DNA of 64,000 bases from JAWXCF01 sp034440515 (GTDB lineage Bacteria; Bacteroidota; Bacteroidia; CAILMK01), in the NCBI GenBank assembly GCA_034440515.1, contig JAWXCF010000038.1, positions 1 through 64,000 on the forward strand. Direction: 5' to 3'. The notes beneath the pieces are model-generated. The model worked only from the letters and a program-made list of their open reading frames with translations. It did not search any database and was not told where the DNA came from. This document shows positions 27,517 to 36,642 of the stretch, one piece after another. Numbering within the stretch: position 1 is the stretch's first letter; each line of letters starts with the position of its first letter. The translations under genes and the position numbers were made by a program.

Positions 27517-27807
27517 TTAATTATTTTTTAGGGTAGTTTCCTTGTACTTCTTTATTTGTCGTGTCATTACTTCAACGGCACGGTCTAGCGCGCTGGCAAA
27601 TGTGTCGCCTTTTTCCTTTACAAACAAGGTATCGTTTTTAACTATGCACTTTATTTCTATCTCCTTATGATCTTTACTATCGTGTAGATATACTATAGCA
27701 TCTACTATGTTTTCATAGAAGTGCTCCAATTTAGATACTTTTGTTTCGATGGTTTCTTTCAATTCTGCACTTACATCTAAGTGGTTTAACTCCATTCTTA
27801 TTCGCAT
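27517..27807 (-). CDS. hpf: Ribosome hibernation-promoting factor (short HPF/RaiA family)
   Basis: Short HPF/YfiA-type protein (96 residues) with the beta-alpha-beta-beta-beta-alpha fold: MELNHLDVSAELKETIETKVSKLEHFYENI, then IEIKCIVKNDTLFVKEKGDTFASALDRAVEVMTRQIKKYK. It binds the 30S decoding site in stationary phase and silences ribosomes. The long-form C-terminal dimerisation domain is missing. Its start is 1 base after the xerC stop, so the two are likely coupled; pairing of xerC and hpf is common in Bacteroidota. Confidence 0.88.
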   Translation of the reverse strand: MRIRMELNHLDVSAELKETIETKVSKLEHFYENIVDAIVYLHDSKDHKEIEIKCIVKNDTLFVKEKGDTFASALDRAVEVMTRQIKKYKETTLKNN

Positions 27808-27808
27808 A

Positions 27809-28732
27809 TCATTCTTTACTTTTAGGGTGAGACAATTTGTAAATTTCCTTTAACCTGGCAATATTGGTATGTGTATAGACTTGAGTAGCTGCCAGACTGC
27901 TGTGCCCAAGTAGTTCTTTAATAGCGTTTATATCAGCCCCATTGTTTAGTAGTTCCGTGGCATAACTATGCCTAAGTGAGTGTGGATTTGTTACAGTATT
28001 ATTATTAATTTTTCCTAACTCTCTATTAATTAATCTATCTACTAGAACTGGATAAAGTGGATCTCCTTTAGGGGTCAGAAACAAATTCTTCGCATTTTGG
28101 ATCAAGTTTGCCCTATAGGTTAAGTAAGTGCTTATTAACTCTACTAATGTTTTTGTGATGGGTACTATACGTTGTTTGGACCGTTTACCTAATACCTTAA
28201 TCTGTAATTGTGCTAAGTCTATATTAGTAACTTGAAGCTCTATCAGCTCTGCCCTACGTAAACCAGCACCATAGCATAGTTCTAATATCAATCTATCTCT
28301 AACAGATATAAAATCGTCTGCGACTTTATATTCTTCACTGTCTAATAATTGATTTATGTTGGCAGCGGGAATAAAGTCTATGACTCGTTTAGGCCCCTTA
28401 ACAGCAGGTATTGACTTGACAGGATTGTAATTAACCTGTTCTGCTCGAATTAGGAATTTGTAGAAAGAATTAAGAGATATTCTTTTTCTATTAATGCTTT
28501 TGTTTGCCAGACCTTCTGCTGATAATGCATATATCCAGTTTCTAACTTGGGGTATAGTTATTACATTAACATTTGATTGCTGCAAATCAAGTATTTTTTC
28601 TTCTTTGGTTTGAATGAAGCCAACATTAATAAAGCTGAAGAATTGGGTAACATCGCTGATGTATGCTGATATTGTATTGGGAGAATATCTGCGTTCATTT
28701 TTCAAATATTTATGAAATGAATCTATCAACAT
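27809..28732 (-). CDS. xerC: Tyrosine recombinase XerC/XerD
   Basis: Site-specific tyrosine recombinase of 307 residues, the size of chromosome dimer-resolution enzymes. The N-terminal SAM-like core-binding domain (residues 1-95, ERRYSPNTISAYISDV) is followed by the catalytic domain. Active-site residues are visible: Arg159 in GAGLRRAEL, His251 and Arg254 in HSLRHSYATELL, His277 in LLGHSSLAATQ, and nucleophile Tyr286 in QVYTH. Context (rpsU before, hpf after) is that of a housekeeping Xer rather than an integrase. XerC against XerD cannot be decided from the sequence alone. Confidence 0.88.
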   Translation of the reverse strand: MLIDSFHKYLKNERRYSPNTISAYISDVTQFFSFINVGFIQTKEEKILDLQQSNVNVITIPQVRNWIYALSAEGLANKSINRKRISLNSFYKFLIRAEQVNYNPVKSIPAVKGPKRVIDFIPAANINQLLDSEEYKVADDFISVRDRLILELCYGAGLRRAELIELQVTNIDLAQLQIKVLGKRSKQRIVPITKTLVELISTYLTYRANLIQNAKNLFLTPKGDPLYPVLVDRLINRELGKINNNTVTNPHSLRHSYATELLNNGADINAIKELLGHSSLAATQVYTHTNIARLKEIYKLSHPKSKE

Positions 28733-28808
28733 ATACTGCTAAAATACAAAAAACAATCCAAATTGGTGCATCTATCAAATAATTGAAGTAAACCTATGTT
28801 GTTTTAAT

Positions 28809-28841
28809 AGAAAAAGCCCAAATAAATAAATATTTGAGCTT
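28809..28841 (-). terminator. Intrinsic terminator after rpsU
   Basis: On the minus strand AAGCTCAAATA pairs with TATTTGGGCTT (arms 28831-28841 and 28814-28824, one mismatch), followed by a U-rich run. It separates rpsU from xerC. Confidence 0.65.
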
Positions 28842-28895
28842 GCTATATGCTTATTTACTACACCCTTAGATATAGCTATACTTTAGCTATCTAAA

Positions 28896-29090
28896 TTAAG
28901 CTTGTTCGCCCTCAGCAAACGTTTGCTTGTATATGGCTTTACTCACCATATTACGCTGCTTGATGCTATCTTTAATGAAATAGCGACGACCACGAAATTC
29001 TTTGATGGTGCCTGCCTTTTCCATTTTCTTTTTAAAACGTTTTAATGCTTTATCTATGGCTTCGTTTTCTCTTATGGTAACCTTGATCAT
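28896..29090 (-). CDS. rpsU: 30S ribosomal protein S21
   Basis: S21 (64 residues, normal), near the anti-Shine-Dalgarno region of 16S rRNA. Family marks are IRENEAIDKALKRFKKKMEKAG and EFRGRRYFIKDSIKQRNM. In Bacteroidota S21, with S18 and bS6, helps to hide the anti-Shine-Dalgarno sequence. It is monocistronic, with a strong promoter upstream and a terminator downstream. Confidence 0.95.
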   Translation of the reverse strand: MIKVTIRENEAIDKALKRFKKKMEKAGTIKEFRGRRYFIKDSIKQRNMVSKAIYKQTFAEGEQA

Positions 29091-29128
29091 TTATAGTAGA
29101 AACTAACTAATTTTATTAAGTAGGAGTG

Positions 29129-29160
29129 CAAAAGTAAGAATAATTTTAATCTAGACCAAA
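29129..29160 (-). promoter_or_regulatory. Bacteroidota-type promoter of rpsU
   Basis: Minus strand: TTTG (29160-29157), 20 bases, TACTTTTG (29136-29129). Matches the -33/-7 consensus with N20 spacing; the transcript would start about 30 bases before the rpsU ATG at 29090. Confidence 0.7.
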
Positions 29161-29175
29161 TATATGATATATTAT

Positions 29176-29622
29176 TTATTCAATTATCAGACGTTTACTA
29201 GCACGGTAGTATTGTGTAAGAATATTTTCAGCAACATTTAGAAACTCAACTGCCTTAGATATAAATTCAGGTGTTAATTGATCAAAGCCATTTTCGTTTT
29301 GCAATACATACTTGATTTTATCAAATCCATCTTCAAATACTGGTAAACTTTTCTCTGTTTCTAGCACCATATTAGTGTCAATTTGCAGCATTTCTTTTAC
29401 AGTAGTAATGCTATTCTTAGTCATTTCTACTTGAGTAGTCATTTGGTTTAAGGCGTTATTCAAATTAAAAAACAATTCCTCAGCAGGGCTATTGAAAACT
29501 TTAGCTTCAGGTTGACTGGTATTGCTAATGAAAGACTCGTGGTCTATGTGTGCTTGCTTTAACAGGCTCTTTAAGTCCTCATAAGAAAAATTATCTCTGT
29601 TTTGATTCTCTAAGTTTTCCAT
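29176..29622 (-). CDS. Hypothetical protein, helical
   Basis: Cytosolic protein of 148 residues with no family I recognise. No signal peptide, membrane segment or cysteine. It is acidic, Asn/Gln/Glu-rich, and predicted mainly helical: residues 14-30 (SYEDLKSLLKQAHIDHE), 48-75 (AEELFFNLNNALNQMTTQVEMTKNSITT) and 120-145 (ISKAVEFLNVAENILTQYYRASKRL). The central part could be a short coiled coil. It lies alone between rpsU and an acyl-CoA dehydrogenase gene, same strand. No function is suggested. Confidence 0.6.
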   Translation of the reverse strand: MENLENQNRDNFSYEDLKSLLKQAHIDHESFISNTSQPEAKVFNSPAEELFFNLNNALNQMTTQVEMTKNSITTVKEMLQIDTNMVLETEKSLPVFEDGFDKIKYVLQNENGFDQLTPEFISKAVEFLNVAENILTQYYRASKRLIIE

Positions 29623-29746
29623 TTATTTAATTGATGTTTTTGGCAATTTACCTGCAACTTAATTTTGTATAAGATTATATAACGCAATAAACCCCGTAAT
29701 GTATTGTACAATATGGGGAAATTTTTTTTCAAAAATGCATATATGT

Positions 29747-30895
29747 TTACTTATTACCTTTTAATATTTCTCTAGCTATGACCAACTTTTGAATTTCGCT
29801 GGTACCTTCTCCTATAGTACAAAGTTTGCTATCGCGATAAAATTTTTCTACAGGGAAATCTTTAGTATAGCCGTACCCACCAAATATTTGTATTGCATCT
29901 GTTGCTACTTTTACGCAAACTTCACTGGCATAATATTTCGCCATAGCTGACTCTTTGGTCATCTTTTGCTTTTTATTTTTTCTATCGGCGGCTTGATACA
30001 GTAACAATTCTGATGCTTCTATTTCTGTAGCCATATCAGCTAATTTAAACGATATAGCTTGAAAACTAGATATTGGCTGATTGAATTGATGTCTCTCTTG
30101 TGCATATTTTAGGCTAGCCTCATAGGCGCCTTTTGCAATTCCTAAACTTAATGCACCAATGCTAATTCTGCCGCCGTCAAGTACCTTCATAGACTGTACA
30201 AAACCATCGCCCACCTCACCCAATCTTTGGGTATCAGGAATTCTACAATTGTCAAACAACATTTCTGTAGTTTCGCTACAACGCATTCCTAGTTTATTCT
30301 CTTTTCTACCACCTTCAAAACCAGGTGTACCACGCTCAACTACAAATGCAGTCATACCGTGACTATCACCACGTTCGCCTGTCCGTACTATTACTACAGC
30401 AACCTCAGCTGATGTCCCGTGAGTAATCCAACATTTAGCGCCATTTATTATCCAATCGTCCCCATCTTTTTCAGCTACAGTCATCATATTTCCAGCGTCA
30501 CTACCTGTATTTGGTTCTGTAAGACCCCAAGCACCCAGCCATTGACCAGTGGCTAACTTAGGTAGCCATCTCATTTTTTGCTCTTCATTTCCAAATTCTA
30601 ATATATGCCCCGTACACAGACTATTATGTGCTGCCACACTTAGTCCTATACTTGGGTCAACTTTAGATATTTCATCAATTACAGTTATGTATTCGAAATA
30701 ACCTAAGCCAGAACCTCCATATTGCTCAGGAACCAAAACACCCATATACCCTTGCTCGCCAAGTTTATAGAATAAATCTCTTGGAAAGTGTTGGCTTTCA
30801 TCCCAATCCATAATGTTTGGGCGTATTTCTTTCTCGACAAATGTTTTCAATGCATCAGCAATCATCCGCTGATTATCATTTTGTAAATAATCCAT
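29747..30895 (-). CDS. Acyl-CoA dehydrogenase
   Basis: Acyl-CoA dehydrogenase (382 residues, normal for the soluble tetrameric enzymes), FAD-dependent first step of fatty-acid or branched-chain acyl-CoA oxidation. The first signature is GAWGLTEPNTGSDAGNM (around residues 115-131), which binds FAD and substrate; the second lies near IQIFGGYGYTKDFPVEKFYRDSK. The catalytic glutamate is likely the Glu in TIGEGTSEIQ (around 365), the short/medium-chain position. No electron-transfer partner or beta-oxidation gene is next to it, so the chain-length preference is open. The gene appears monocistronic. Confidence 0.93.
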   Translation of the reverse strand: MDYLQNDNQRMIADALKTFVEKEIRPNIMDWDESQHFPRDLFYKLGEQGYMGVLVPEQYGGSGLGYFEYITVIDEISKVDPSIGLSVAAHNSLCTGHILEFGNEEQKMRWLPKLATGQWLGAWGLTEPNTGSDAGNMMTVAEKDGDDWIINGAKCWITHGTSAEVAVVIVRTGERGDSHGMTAFVVERGTPGFEGGRKENKLGMRCSETTEMLFDNCRIPDTQRLGEVGDGFVQSMKVLDGGRISIGALSLGIAKGAYEASLKYAQERHQFNQPISSFQAISFKLADMATEIEASELLLYQAADRKNKKQKMTKESAMAKYYASEVCVKVATDAIQIFGGYGYTKDFPVEKFYRDSKLCTIGEGTSEIQKLVIAREILKGNK

Positions 30896-31075
30896 TCTGA
30901 CCGTTATTGAAGTATAAGTATGTAAATAATTAGCAACAAATTAAATACTTAAAGCCCGTAATAAAGCAAACATTTATAAGTTAAGCCTGTAATTAAGGAA
31001 ATAGTAATAATAGTAAATGTTATTATAAATTAAGAAAGAAGACCATAATCTAATACCTATTTCTAATTAAAGAAA

Positions 31076-31909
31076 CTACTTTGAAATGTCAAAACTTAAG
31101 TAAGGCAACAACTTTTCAATTTCCTCATCACTAAATACTTTCATAGATTTTAAGTCTGCTATACCAGTAATAGGATGTTGATTTTTACGAAAATTTATAA
31201 TGGCATTAGCCTGCTGTGATGATATGTAAGGATGAAGATTTAGACTCTCATAGTTAGTTTCGTTTACAACTAATTTCTTAATTGGTTTCACCAGTCTCAT
31301 ATACGGCCTAGCTAATTCAAATTGAGACATTTCCACCCCATAAGTTTCAGCCACTTGTGTGATATTTGCAAACCCGCCTAGATTTTTTCTAAATCGCAAT
31401 ATCTTACCTGCATACACAGGCCCAATACCGGGTAGAGAAATAAATTGGATGCTGTCAGCACTATTTATGTCTATAGCCACAAGTTTCTTGCTAACAAATG
31501 CATCTTTTCCATTTTGGTTTGGTAAGGTTAAATTTGGCAATAGTCTTAGGTAAGTACTTGAATCTATTGCATATAATCTCTTTACGTCTTCCGCTTTATA
31601 GAACTTACCACCTTTTACTCTATATTTCACCCATTGTTCCGCTTGCCTTACGCTAAGTCCTAATAAAAGCAAACTATCATAGGAAATTACATTGGGGTTA
31701 AATGAGAAATTAGCTGGTTTATTATTTAATTGAGAATCGGATTTCTCGTCTTTCGTCTTTTCTTTGATTTCATGTAAATAAATATCAGGGTTTGGTGCCC
31801 AATACCTGATAGTATATTGAATAAACAGGCACACCAATATGATAAAAGCCAATACGAAAAGCCCCCTTATCCTTGATTTACTAATGTTATTCTCTGGTTT
31901 TTGATCCAT
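31076..31909 (-). CDS. Membrane-anchored helix-hairpin-helix protein (ComEA-like)
   Basis: Protein of 277 residues with one N-terminal transmembrane helix (about residues 15-33, GLFVLAFIILVCLFIQYTI) and three HhH-type repeats: residues 65-100 (LLLLGLSVRQAEQWVKYRVKGGKFYKAEDVKRL), 145-185 (DINSADSIQFISLPGIGPVYAGKILRFRKNLGGF) and 218-260 (NLHPYISSQQANAIINFRKNQHPI). The second is the canonical ComEA signature. ComEA binds DNA in the periplasm during competence, so this could take part in DNA uptake, but such proteins are frequent in Bacteroidota without proven competence. It is alone between acyl-CoA dehydrogenase and the divergent miaB. Confidence 0.8.
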   Translation of the reverse strand: MDQKPENNISKSRIRGLFVLAFIILVCLFIQYTIRYWAPNPDIYLHEIKEKTKDEKSDSQLNNKPANFSFNPNVISYDSLLLLGLSVRQAEQWVKYRVKGGKFYKAEDVKRLYAIDSSTYLRLLPNLTLPNQNGKDAFVSKKLVAIDINSADSIQFISLPGIGPVYAGKILRFRKNLGGFANITQVAETYGVEMSQFELARPYMRLVKPIKKLVVNETNYESLNLHPYISSQQANAIINFRKNQHPITGIADLKSMKVFSDEEIEKLLPYLSFDISK

Positions 31910-32063
31910 AAATACAACTGGTTCAAAATTATTCGATTTTAGTAGAATAACTAAACTGAATTTTTGGTGAACTCAAGCCGGTAAACCAACAGTACAAGCT
32001 TAAAAAACTGTCAAATTGTCAGTCTCATATCGTAGATTTGTATTATAAAATTTAATTTAAGGT

Positions 32064-33440
32064 TTGGAAAGTTTAGAGACAAAGATTGAGCGTATGCCCC
32101 AAAAAAAACTTTATATAGAAAGTTACGGCTGCCAAATGAATTTTAGTGACAGCGAAGTAGTTGCATCGATAATGATAGCAGATGGTTATGTCTCTACTAA
32201 GATAATGGAGGAAGCGAATGCAGTATTTTTAAATACCTGTGCAATTCGAGATAATGCAGAACAACGTGTCAGACAAAGACTTACTGAGATAAATCAAGTT
32301 AAGCTAAAACGCCCAGACTTAATTATTGGCGTATTAGGGTGTATGGCAGAACGACTAAAGACCAAGTTGCTAGAAGAAGAAAAAATGGTTGATATCGTTG
32401 TAGGTCCAGATGCTTATAGAGATTTGCCCAGACTAGTGGCTACTGCAGAGTCTGGTCAAAAAGCTGTTAATGTATTCCTAAGTAGAGAGGAAACTTATGC
32501 TGACATAAGCCCAGTTCGATTAGACGCCAACGGCATAAGTGCATTTGTGAGCATAATGCGGGGTTGCGATAATATGTGCAGTTTCTGTGTAGTTCCCTAT
32601 ACCCGTGGTAGAGAGCGGAGCAGAGATCCTGAAACAATAATACAAGAAACCAAAGAACTGGTACTAGCTGGCTACAGAGAGGTAACATTACTTGGGCAAA
32701 ACGTAGATAGCTACAAGTACACCAATCCTGCTAGCACCGAAGCTGTGAGCTTTGCACAACTTCTTGAATTGGTTGCCTTAGTATCTCCAATACTCAGGGT
32801 AAGATTCTCTACCAGTCATCCGAAGGATATAACAGAAGATGTGATCTTAACAATGAAACGAAACGAAAACATCTGTAACTACATCCACTTACCAGTACAG
32901 AGTGGAAGTACCAAGATACTAGCGTTGATGAACCGTACTTATACCCGAGAATGGTATTTGAATAGAATTGAAATGATTAGGAAACATTTACCAGATGTAG
33001 GCCTTAGTTCAGATATAATAGCTGGATTCTGTAATGAAACTGAAGAAGATCATCAAGAAACCTTATCTATGATAGAGATAGTAAAGTATGACTTCCTTTA
33101 TAACTTCACCTACAATGAACGCCCAGGCACACCTGCAGCCAAAAAACTGCAAGATGATGTACCAGAAGCTACTAAGAAACGAAGGTTACAAGAAATAGTT
33201 GACCTGCAAAGAAGTTACAGTAAGATATTAAATAATACTATGATAGGCAAAACCGTGAAAATACTAATAGACGGTGACAGTAAGAAAAGCAACGAAATGT
33301 TAAGAGGGCGAACTGACCAAAATACAGTAGTTGTGTTTCCAAAAGAAAATTATAAAAAAGGTGAATACGTTTACGTATTCATCAATTCATCGACCAGTGC
33401 TACTCTATTGGGTCAAGCAATTGGCTTCGAATTAAATTAA
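32064..33440 (+). CDS. miaB: tRNA-2-methylthio-N6-dimethylallyladenosine synthase MiaB
   Basis: Radical-SAM methylthiotransferase (458 residues) that adds a methylthio group to i6A37 of tRNAs reading UNN codons. The N-terminal MTTase domain carries YGCQMNFSDSEV, NTCAIRDNAEQ and VLGCMAER; the radical-SAM cluster motif is MRGCDNMCSFCVVPYTRGRE; the C-terminal TRAM domain ends VFINSSTSATLLGQAI. All cluster cysteines are present. The start here is TTG at 32064; the ATG at 32094 (MPQKKLYIESYGC) is an equally reasonable start. TAGATTTG at 32033-32040 may be the -7 box. It leads a plus-strand run to secG. Confidence 0.95.
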   Translation: MESLETKIERMPQKKLYIESYGCQMNFSDSEVVASIMIADGYVSTKIMEEANAVFLNTCAIRDNAEQRVRQRLTEINQVKLKRPDLIIGVLGCMAERLKTKLLEEEKMVDIVVGPDAYRDLPRLVATAESGQKAVNVFLSREETYADISPVRLDANGISAFVSIMRGCDNMCSFCVVPYTRGRERSRDPETIIQETKELVLAGYREVTLLGQNVDSYKYTNPASTEAVSFAQLLELVALVSPILRVRFSTSHPKDITEDVILTMKRNENICNYIHLPVQSGSTKILALMNRTYTREWYLNRIEMIRKHLPDVGLSSDIIAGFCNETEEDHQETLSMIEIVKYDFLYNFTYNERPGTPAAKKLQDDVPEATKKRRLQEIVDLQRSYSKILNNTMIGKTVKILIDGDSKKSNEMLRGRTDQNTVVVFPKENYKKGEYVYVFINSSTSATLLGQAIGFELN

Positions 33441-33451
33441 AAAAATGCTAA

Positions 33452-34723
33452 GTGAGTAAAATACAAGACATAAAAAACAAATTTGAGATAGTGGGTAACC
33501 ATCCTTCTTTAATAAATGCATTAGAAATAGCCGTAAAAGTTGCACCGACAGACATCACTGCCCTAATATTAGGTGAAAGCGGCGTGGGTAAAGAAGCTAT
33601 AAGTAAGATAATACATAGCTTAAGTAAGCGTAAACACAATAATTTTATTGCCATAAACTGTGGCGCAATACCAGCCGGTACCATAGATTCAGAATTATTC
33701 GGTCACGAGAAGGGTTCATTTACCAGTGCAGTTGACTCTAGAAAGGGATATTTTGAAACGGTAGATGGAGGTACTATTTTCCTAGACGAAGTCGGAGAAA
33801 TGCCCCTAGAAACGCAAAGTAGACTACTAAGAGTATTAGAATCAGGTGAATTTATAAAAGTAGGTAGCAGCAAGGTCCAAAAAACAAATGTGCGAGTTAT
33901 TGCAGCCACAAATAGAGACCTATTAAGCTATGCCAGAGAGGGGAAATTTAGAGAAGACTTGTACTATAGGCTTAGTACAGTAACAATTAAAATGCCCCCG
34001 CTACGTGACAGAGCTACAGATATACCAATGCTATTTGCGCGATTCGTTTCAGACATTTCAGACAAATACAGCATTCCTCCAATTGAAATAACACACGAAG
34101 CAATGGAACAAATGCAAATGTTCCCTTGGCCAGGTAACATCAGGCAATTAAGAAACTTTGTTGAGCAAATTTGTATATTAGAGGCAGACAGACTACTAGA
34201 GGCAGATACTGTTATAAAATATTTACCAGATTTACCTAAAGACAAATATCCTAAAGGTTCAGTATTGCCAGCAGTATTGCCTCAACAAACTGATTTCACT
34301 AATGAACGTGAAATTATGTATCAATACCTGTCAGACATTAAGTCTCAGTTGAATAACATTCAGACTATGCTAATTAATTTAGCAGGGGTTAATTTTCAAG
34401 GCTTCAATGCAAATCCAATAATGCCCCTACACAACCCTAACAAGTTGCTAATGACAGGTAATACAGAGGAGAATAGCAACATTAACCCTCAAATCATTTA
34501 TGCTAAATCTAACAGAAGGCAAGATGACTACGTTAATAATACTGACGAAGATGAATTTATTCAAAAACCAATAGGGAACGTAGTTAGCCTGCAAGACCAC
34601 GAACGTGAATTGATAAAAAAATCTCTTACTAAGCACCAAGGGAAAAGAAAGCTAGCTGCCAAAGAACTAGGCATTAGCGAACGTACCCTATATCGGAAAA
34701 TAAAAGAGTATGACTTACAATAA
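33452..34723 (+). CDS. Sigma-54-activator-like AAA+ regulator without receiver domain
   Basis: Protein of 423 residues with a GTG start, 11 bases after miaB. It lacks an N-terminal sensory or receiver domain: the AAA+ domain begins at once. Walker A GESGVGKE is at 41-48, Walker B GGTIFLDE at 106-113, and sensor/arginine region REDLYYRLSTV near 175. The loop that touches sigma-54 reads GSFTSA (88-93), not GAFTGA. The C-terminus (from about 385) is a Fis-type helix-turn-helix: HQGKRKLAAKELGISERTLYRKIKEYDLQ split over 395-423. Between them is a 120-residue unstructured linker. Homologs next to lptE are common in Bacteroidota; the regulon is unknown. Confidence 0.88.
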   Translation: MSKIQDIKNKFEIVGNHPSLINALEIAVKVAPTDITALILGESGVGKEAISKIIHSLSKRKHNNFIAINCGAIPAGTIDSELFGHEKGSFTSAVDSRKGYFETVDGGTIFLDEVGEMPLETQSRLLRVLESGEFIKVGSSKVQKTNVRVIAATNRDLLSYAREGKFREDLYYRLSTVTIKMPPLRDRATDIPMLFARFVSDISDKYSIPPIEITHEAMEQMQMFPWPGNIRQLRNFVEQICILEADRLLEADTVIKYLPDLPKDKYPKGSVLPAVLPQQTDFTNEREIMYQYLSDIKSQLNNIQTMLINLAGVNFQGFNANPIMPLHNPNKLLMTGNTEENSNINPQIIYAKSNRRQDDYVNNTDEDEFIQKPIGNVVSLQDHERELIKKSLTKHQGKRKLAAKELGISERTLYRKIKEYDLQ

Positions 34724-35243
34724 ACCCTTAGTTTTAGCCAGTTTCTACATTGCTGTACTTTTCATTATCGCTTTTAGTTTTAGTGCTTGCTCTACTTGCG
34801 GCTATAGTTTGAAAGGGGGTAGTTTAGATCCGGCTGCTGAAAAACTTAAGGTAGATTTCTTTAATAACAGGGCAAGTCAAGTAAACCCAACGCTGAGTCA
34901 AATATTTACAGAAAAATTAAAAGACAAGTACTTAAGGGAAACTAGATTAAAACTAAACGTTGACGACCCTGATGTTTATTTAAGCGGTTATATAAGCAGT
35001 TATACCGTTGCACCAGTAGGTGTAGGTTCTAATGGTCAAGCACAATCATCACGATTAACTATTGTAGTTCACGTGAAATATATGAGTAAACAAAACCCTA
35101 AATCTAACTTTGAGTCAGACATTACACAATTTACTGATTTCAATGCAACTCAAAGTTTTTCTGCTGTTGAGGCAACCTTGGTAGATGATATTTGTAATAA
35201 ACTAGTACAAGATATATTTAATAAGACAATTTTGGATTGGTAA
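34710..35243 (+). CDS. lptE: LPS-assembly lipoprotein LptE
   Basis: Lipoprotein of 177 residues related to the LptE family, the plug protein of the LptD translocon that moves LPS to the outer leaflet. The leader is hydrophobic (residues 7-25) with lipobox FSAC, lipidation Cys27; a second Cys30 in CGYSLKGGS resembles the start of other LptE proteins. The mature part matches Bacteroidota LptE: VDFFNNRASQVNPTLSQIFTEKLKDKY, then VYLSGYISSYTVAPV and the C-terminal amphipathic helix. It overlaps the regulator gene by 14 bases, implying tight coupling. Confidence 0.85.
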   Translation: MTYNKPLVLASFYIAVLFIIAFSFSACSTCGYSLKGGSLDPAAEKLKVDFFNNRASQVNPTLSQIFTEKLKDKYLRETRLKLNVDDPDVYLSGYISSYTVAPVGVGSNGQAQSSRLTIVVHVKYMSKQNPKSNFESDITQFTDFNATQSFSAVEATLVDDICNKLVQDIFNKTILDW

Positions 35244-35247
35244 CAAT

Positions 35248-36642
35248 ATGAATACACAAAGACTACATCAGCTCATTTCCTCGCCTATGTTGTTGGAAAT
35301 TAACACAGACCTACCCTATCTACAGCAATTGACTCAAGATTATCCCTATTTTAATACAGGGCACAGTCTAATGGCAAAGTTGTTATATGATCAAAAAAAT
35401 ATTAAGTCTTCAGATTACGTTAAAAAAGCATCACTGTACTCCGGTGACAGAAGTGTTTTATATAATTTAATACAAACTTTAGAAATGGTAGAAGATGAAA
35501 TCTTGGTTGACTTGCCAGAAATAGAACAACCTGCTGAGCCAGAAATAGAACAAGAACCTGCACCTACTATTCAGCCATTAATTCCTGAAATTCAACCTTT
35601 GGAACCAAACGAGAACCCTGAAATAGCGCCTAATCAACCTATAGAACCAGACACTTGGCAGGAACCTTCTACACAACCTCAAACAGAACCCAATCAACAA
35701 CCTAGTCCTTTCCCATTTGGTGAGACAATACCAAATTTTAACCTTGATGAAATACTACTAGGATCTGGTGTAGAAACTGAAGAGGAAATAGTAAAAGAGG
35801 AACTAATAGAAGAATTAATACCCATTGAAGTAAATGAGTCTGGTAAAAAAGAGGAAGAAGCAGATGATAAAGGCAATAAACCAACTGAGCCACCACAAGA
35901 TCCTGTAAACCCAGAAACAATACCAGAGCCAGAGCACCAGCACAATCCTATGCTGCAACCTAGCGATGATGAAGAAGAAATAGATACCGTAAAAAATCAA
36001 GAAGTAAATAGAAACGAGGATGATTTATTAGCGCCAGAAGTAAATGAACCTGTAAATACTTTTAACCAGAGACTGCTACCAATTGCTAGCTTTGACTACT
36101 TCGCTTTTCTAGATAAATCTGGAATGAAATTAAACAATAATGTTGATACTAAAATATACAAAGTAGGTAACCTGAATAAACAAGAAATTAAATTAGACTT
36201 CTACTCTTGGTTACAACTTACCCAAACCAAAAAAGAATGGGAAACTTTACCCTCTGAAACACCACCAGAAAAAGGTAGTGGCGATAAGGAACAAAAGCCA
36301 AACTTAGAAAAAACACCAGATGCTCCACCAGCTCCTCATAAGGAAAACCAAAACGAAGAGGAAAAATCGTTCGATGCAAATGATATCCTAAATCATTTTA
36401 TAGCTACAACTCCTAGAATTAGCCAAACCAAAAGAGCCATATATAAAGCTGAAGATAAGGCTAGGGAAAGCGATAGAGAAGATACAAGCCTAGCAACTGA
36501 AACATTAGCAGAAATATACCTAAACCAAGGTATGCACGCAAAAGCAATAGAAATTTATGAAAAATTAAGCTTGCGATATCCAAATAAAAGCAGTTACTTT
36601 GAAGGTTTAATCGCTCAGATTAAAGATAAGACTTCAGTTTAA
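35248..36642 (+). CDS. TPR protein with acidic Pro/Glu-rich central region
   Basis: Protein of 464 residues of a type found before secG in Bacteroidota. N-terminal helical part (residues 1-80, LLEINTDLPYLQQLTQDYPYFNTGHSLMAKLL); a long low-complexity region rich in Glu, Pro, Gln and Asn (about 85-265, e.g. EIEQPAEPEIEQEPAPTIQP); a conserved short block FDYFAFLDKSGMK; another disordered part; and a TPR-like end (TETLAEIYLNQGMHAKAIEIYEKLSLRYPNK, around 420-450). No signal peptide, so probably cytosolic. It directly abuts secG (no gap), which suggests a link with secretion, but function is not known. Confidence 0.72.
   Translation: MNTQRLHQLISSPMLLEINTDLPYLQQLTQDYPYFNTGHSLMAKLLYDQKNIKSSDYVKKASLYSGDRSVLYNLIQTLEMVEDEILVDLPEIEQPAEPEIEQEPAPTIQPLIPEIQPLEPNENPEIAPNQPIEPDTWQEPSTQPQTEPNQQPSPFPFGETIPNFNLDEILLGSGVETEEEIVKEELIEELIPIEVNESGKKEEEADDKGNKPTEPPQDPVNPETIPEPEHQHNPMLQPSDDEEEIDTVKNQEVNRNEDDLLAPEVNEPVNTFNQRLLPIASFDYFAFLDKSGMKLNNNVDTKIYKVGNLNKQEIKLDFYSWLQLTQTKKEWETLPSETPPEKGSGDKEQKPNLEKTPDAPPAPHKENQNEEEKSFDANDILNHFIATTPRISQTKRAIYKAEDKARESDREDTSLATETLAEIYLNQGMHAKAIEIYEKLSLRYPNKSSYFEGLIAQIKDKTSV

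Noticed and set aside
31924..31931. TAATTTTG box before the helix-hairpin-helix gene
   Set aside because: No TTG at 19-20 bases; such 6-base matches are expected by chance about every 1-2 kb in AT-rich DNA.
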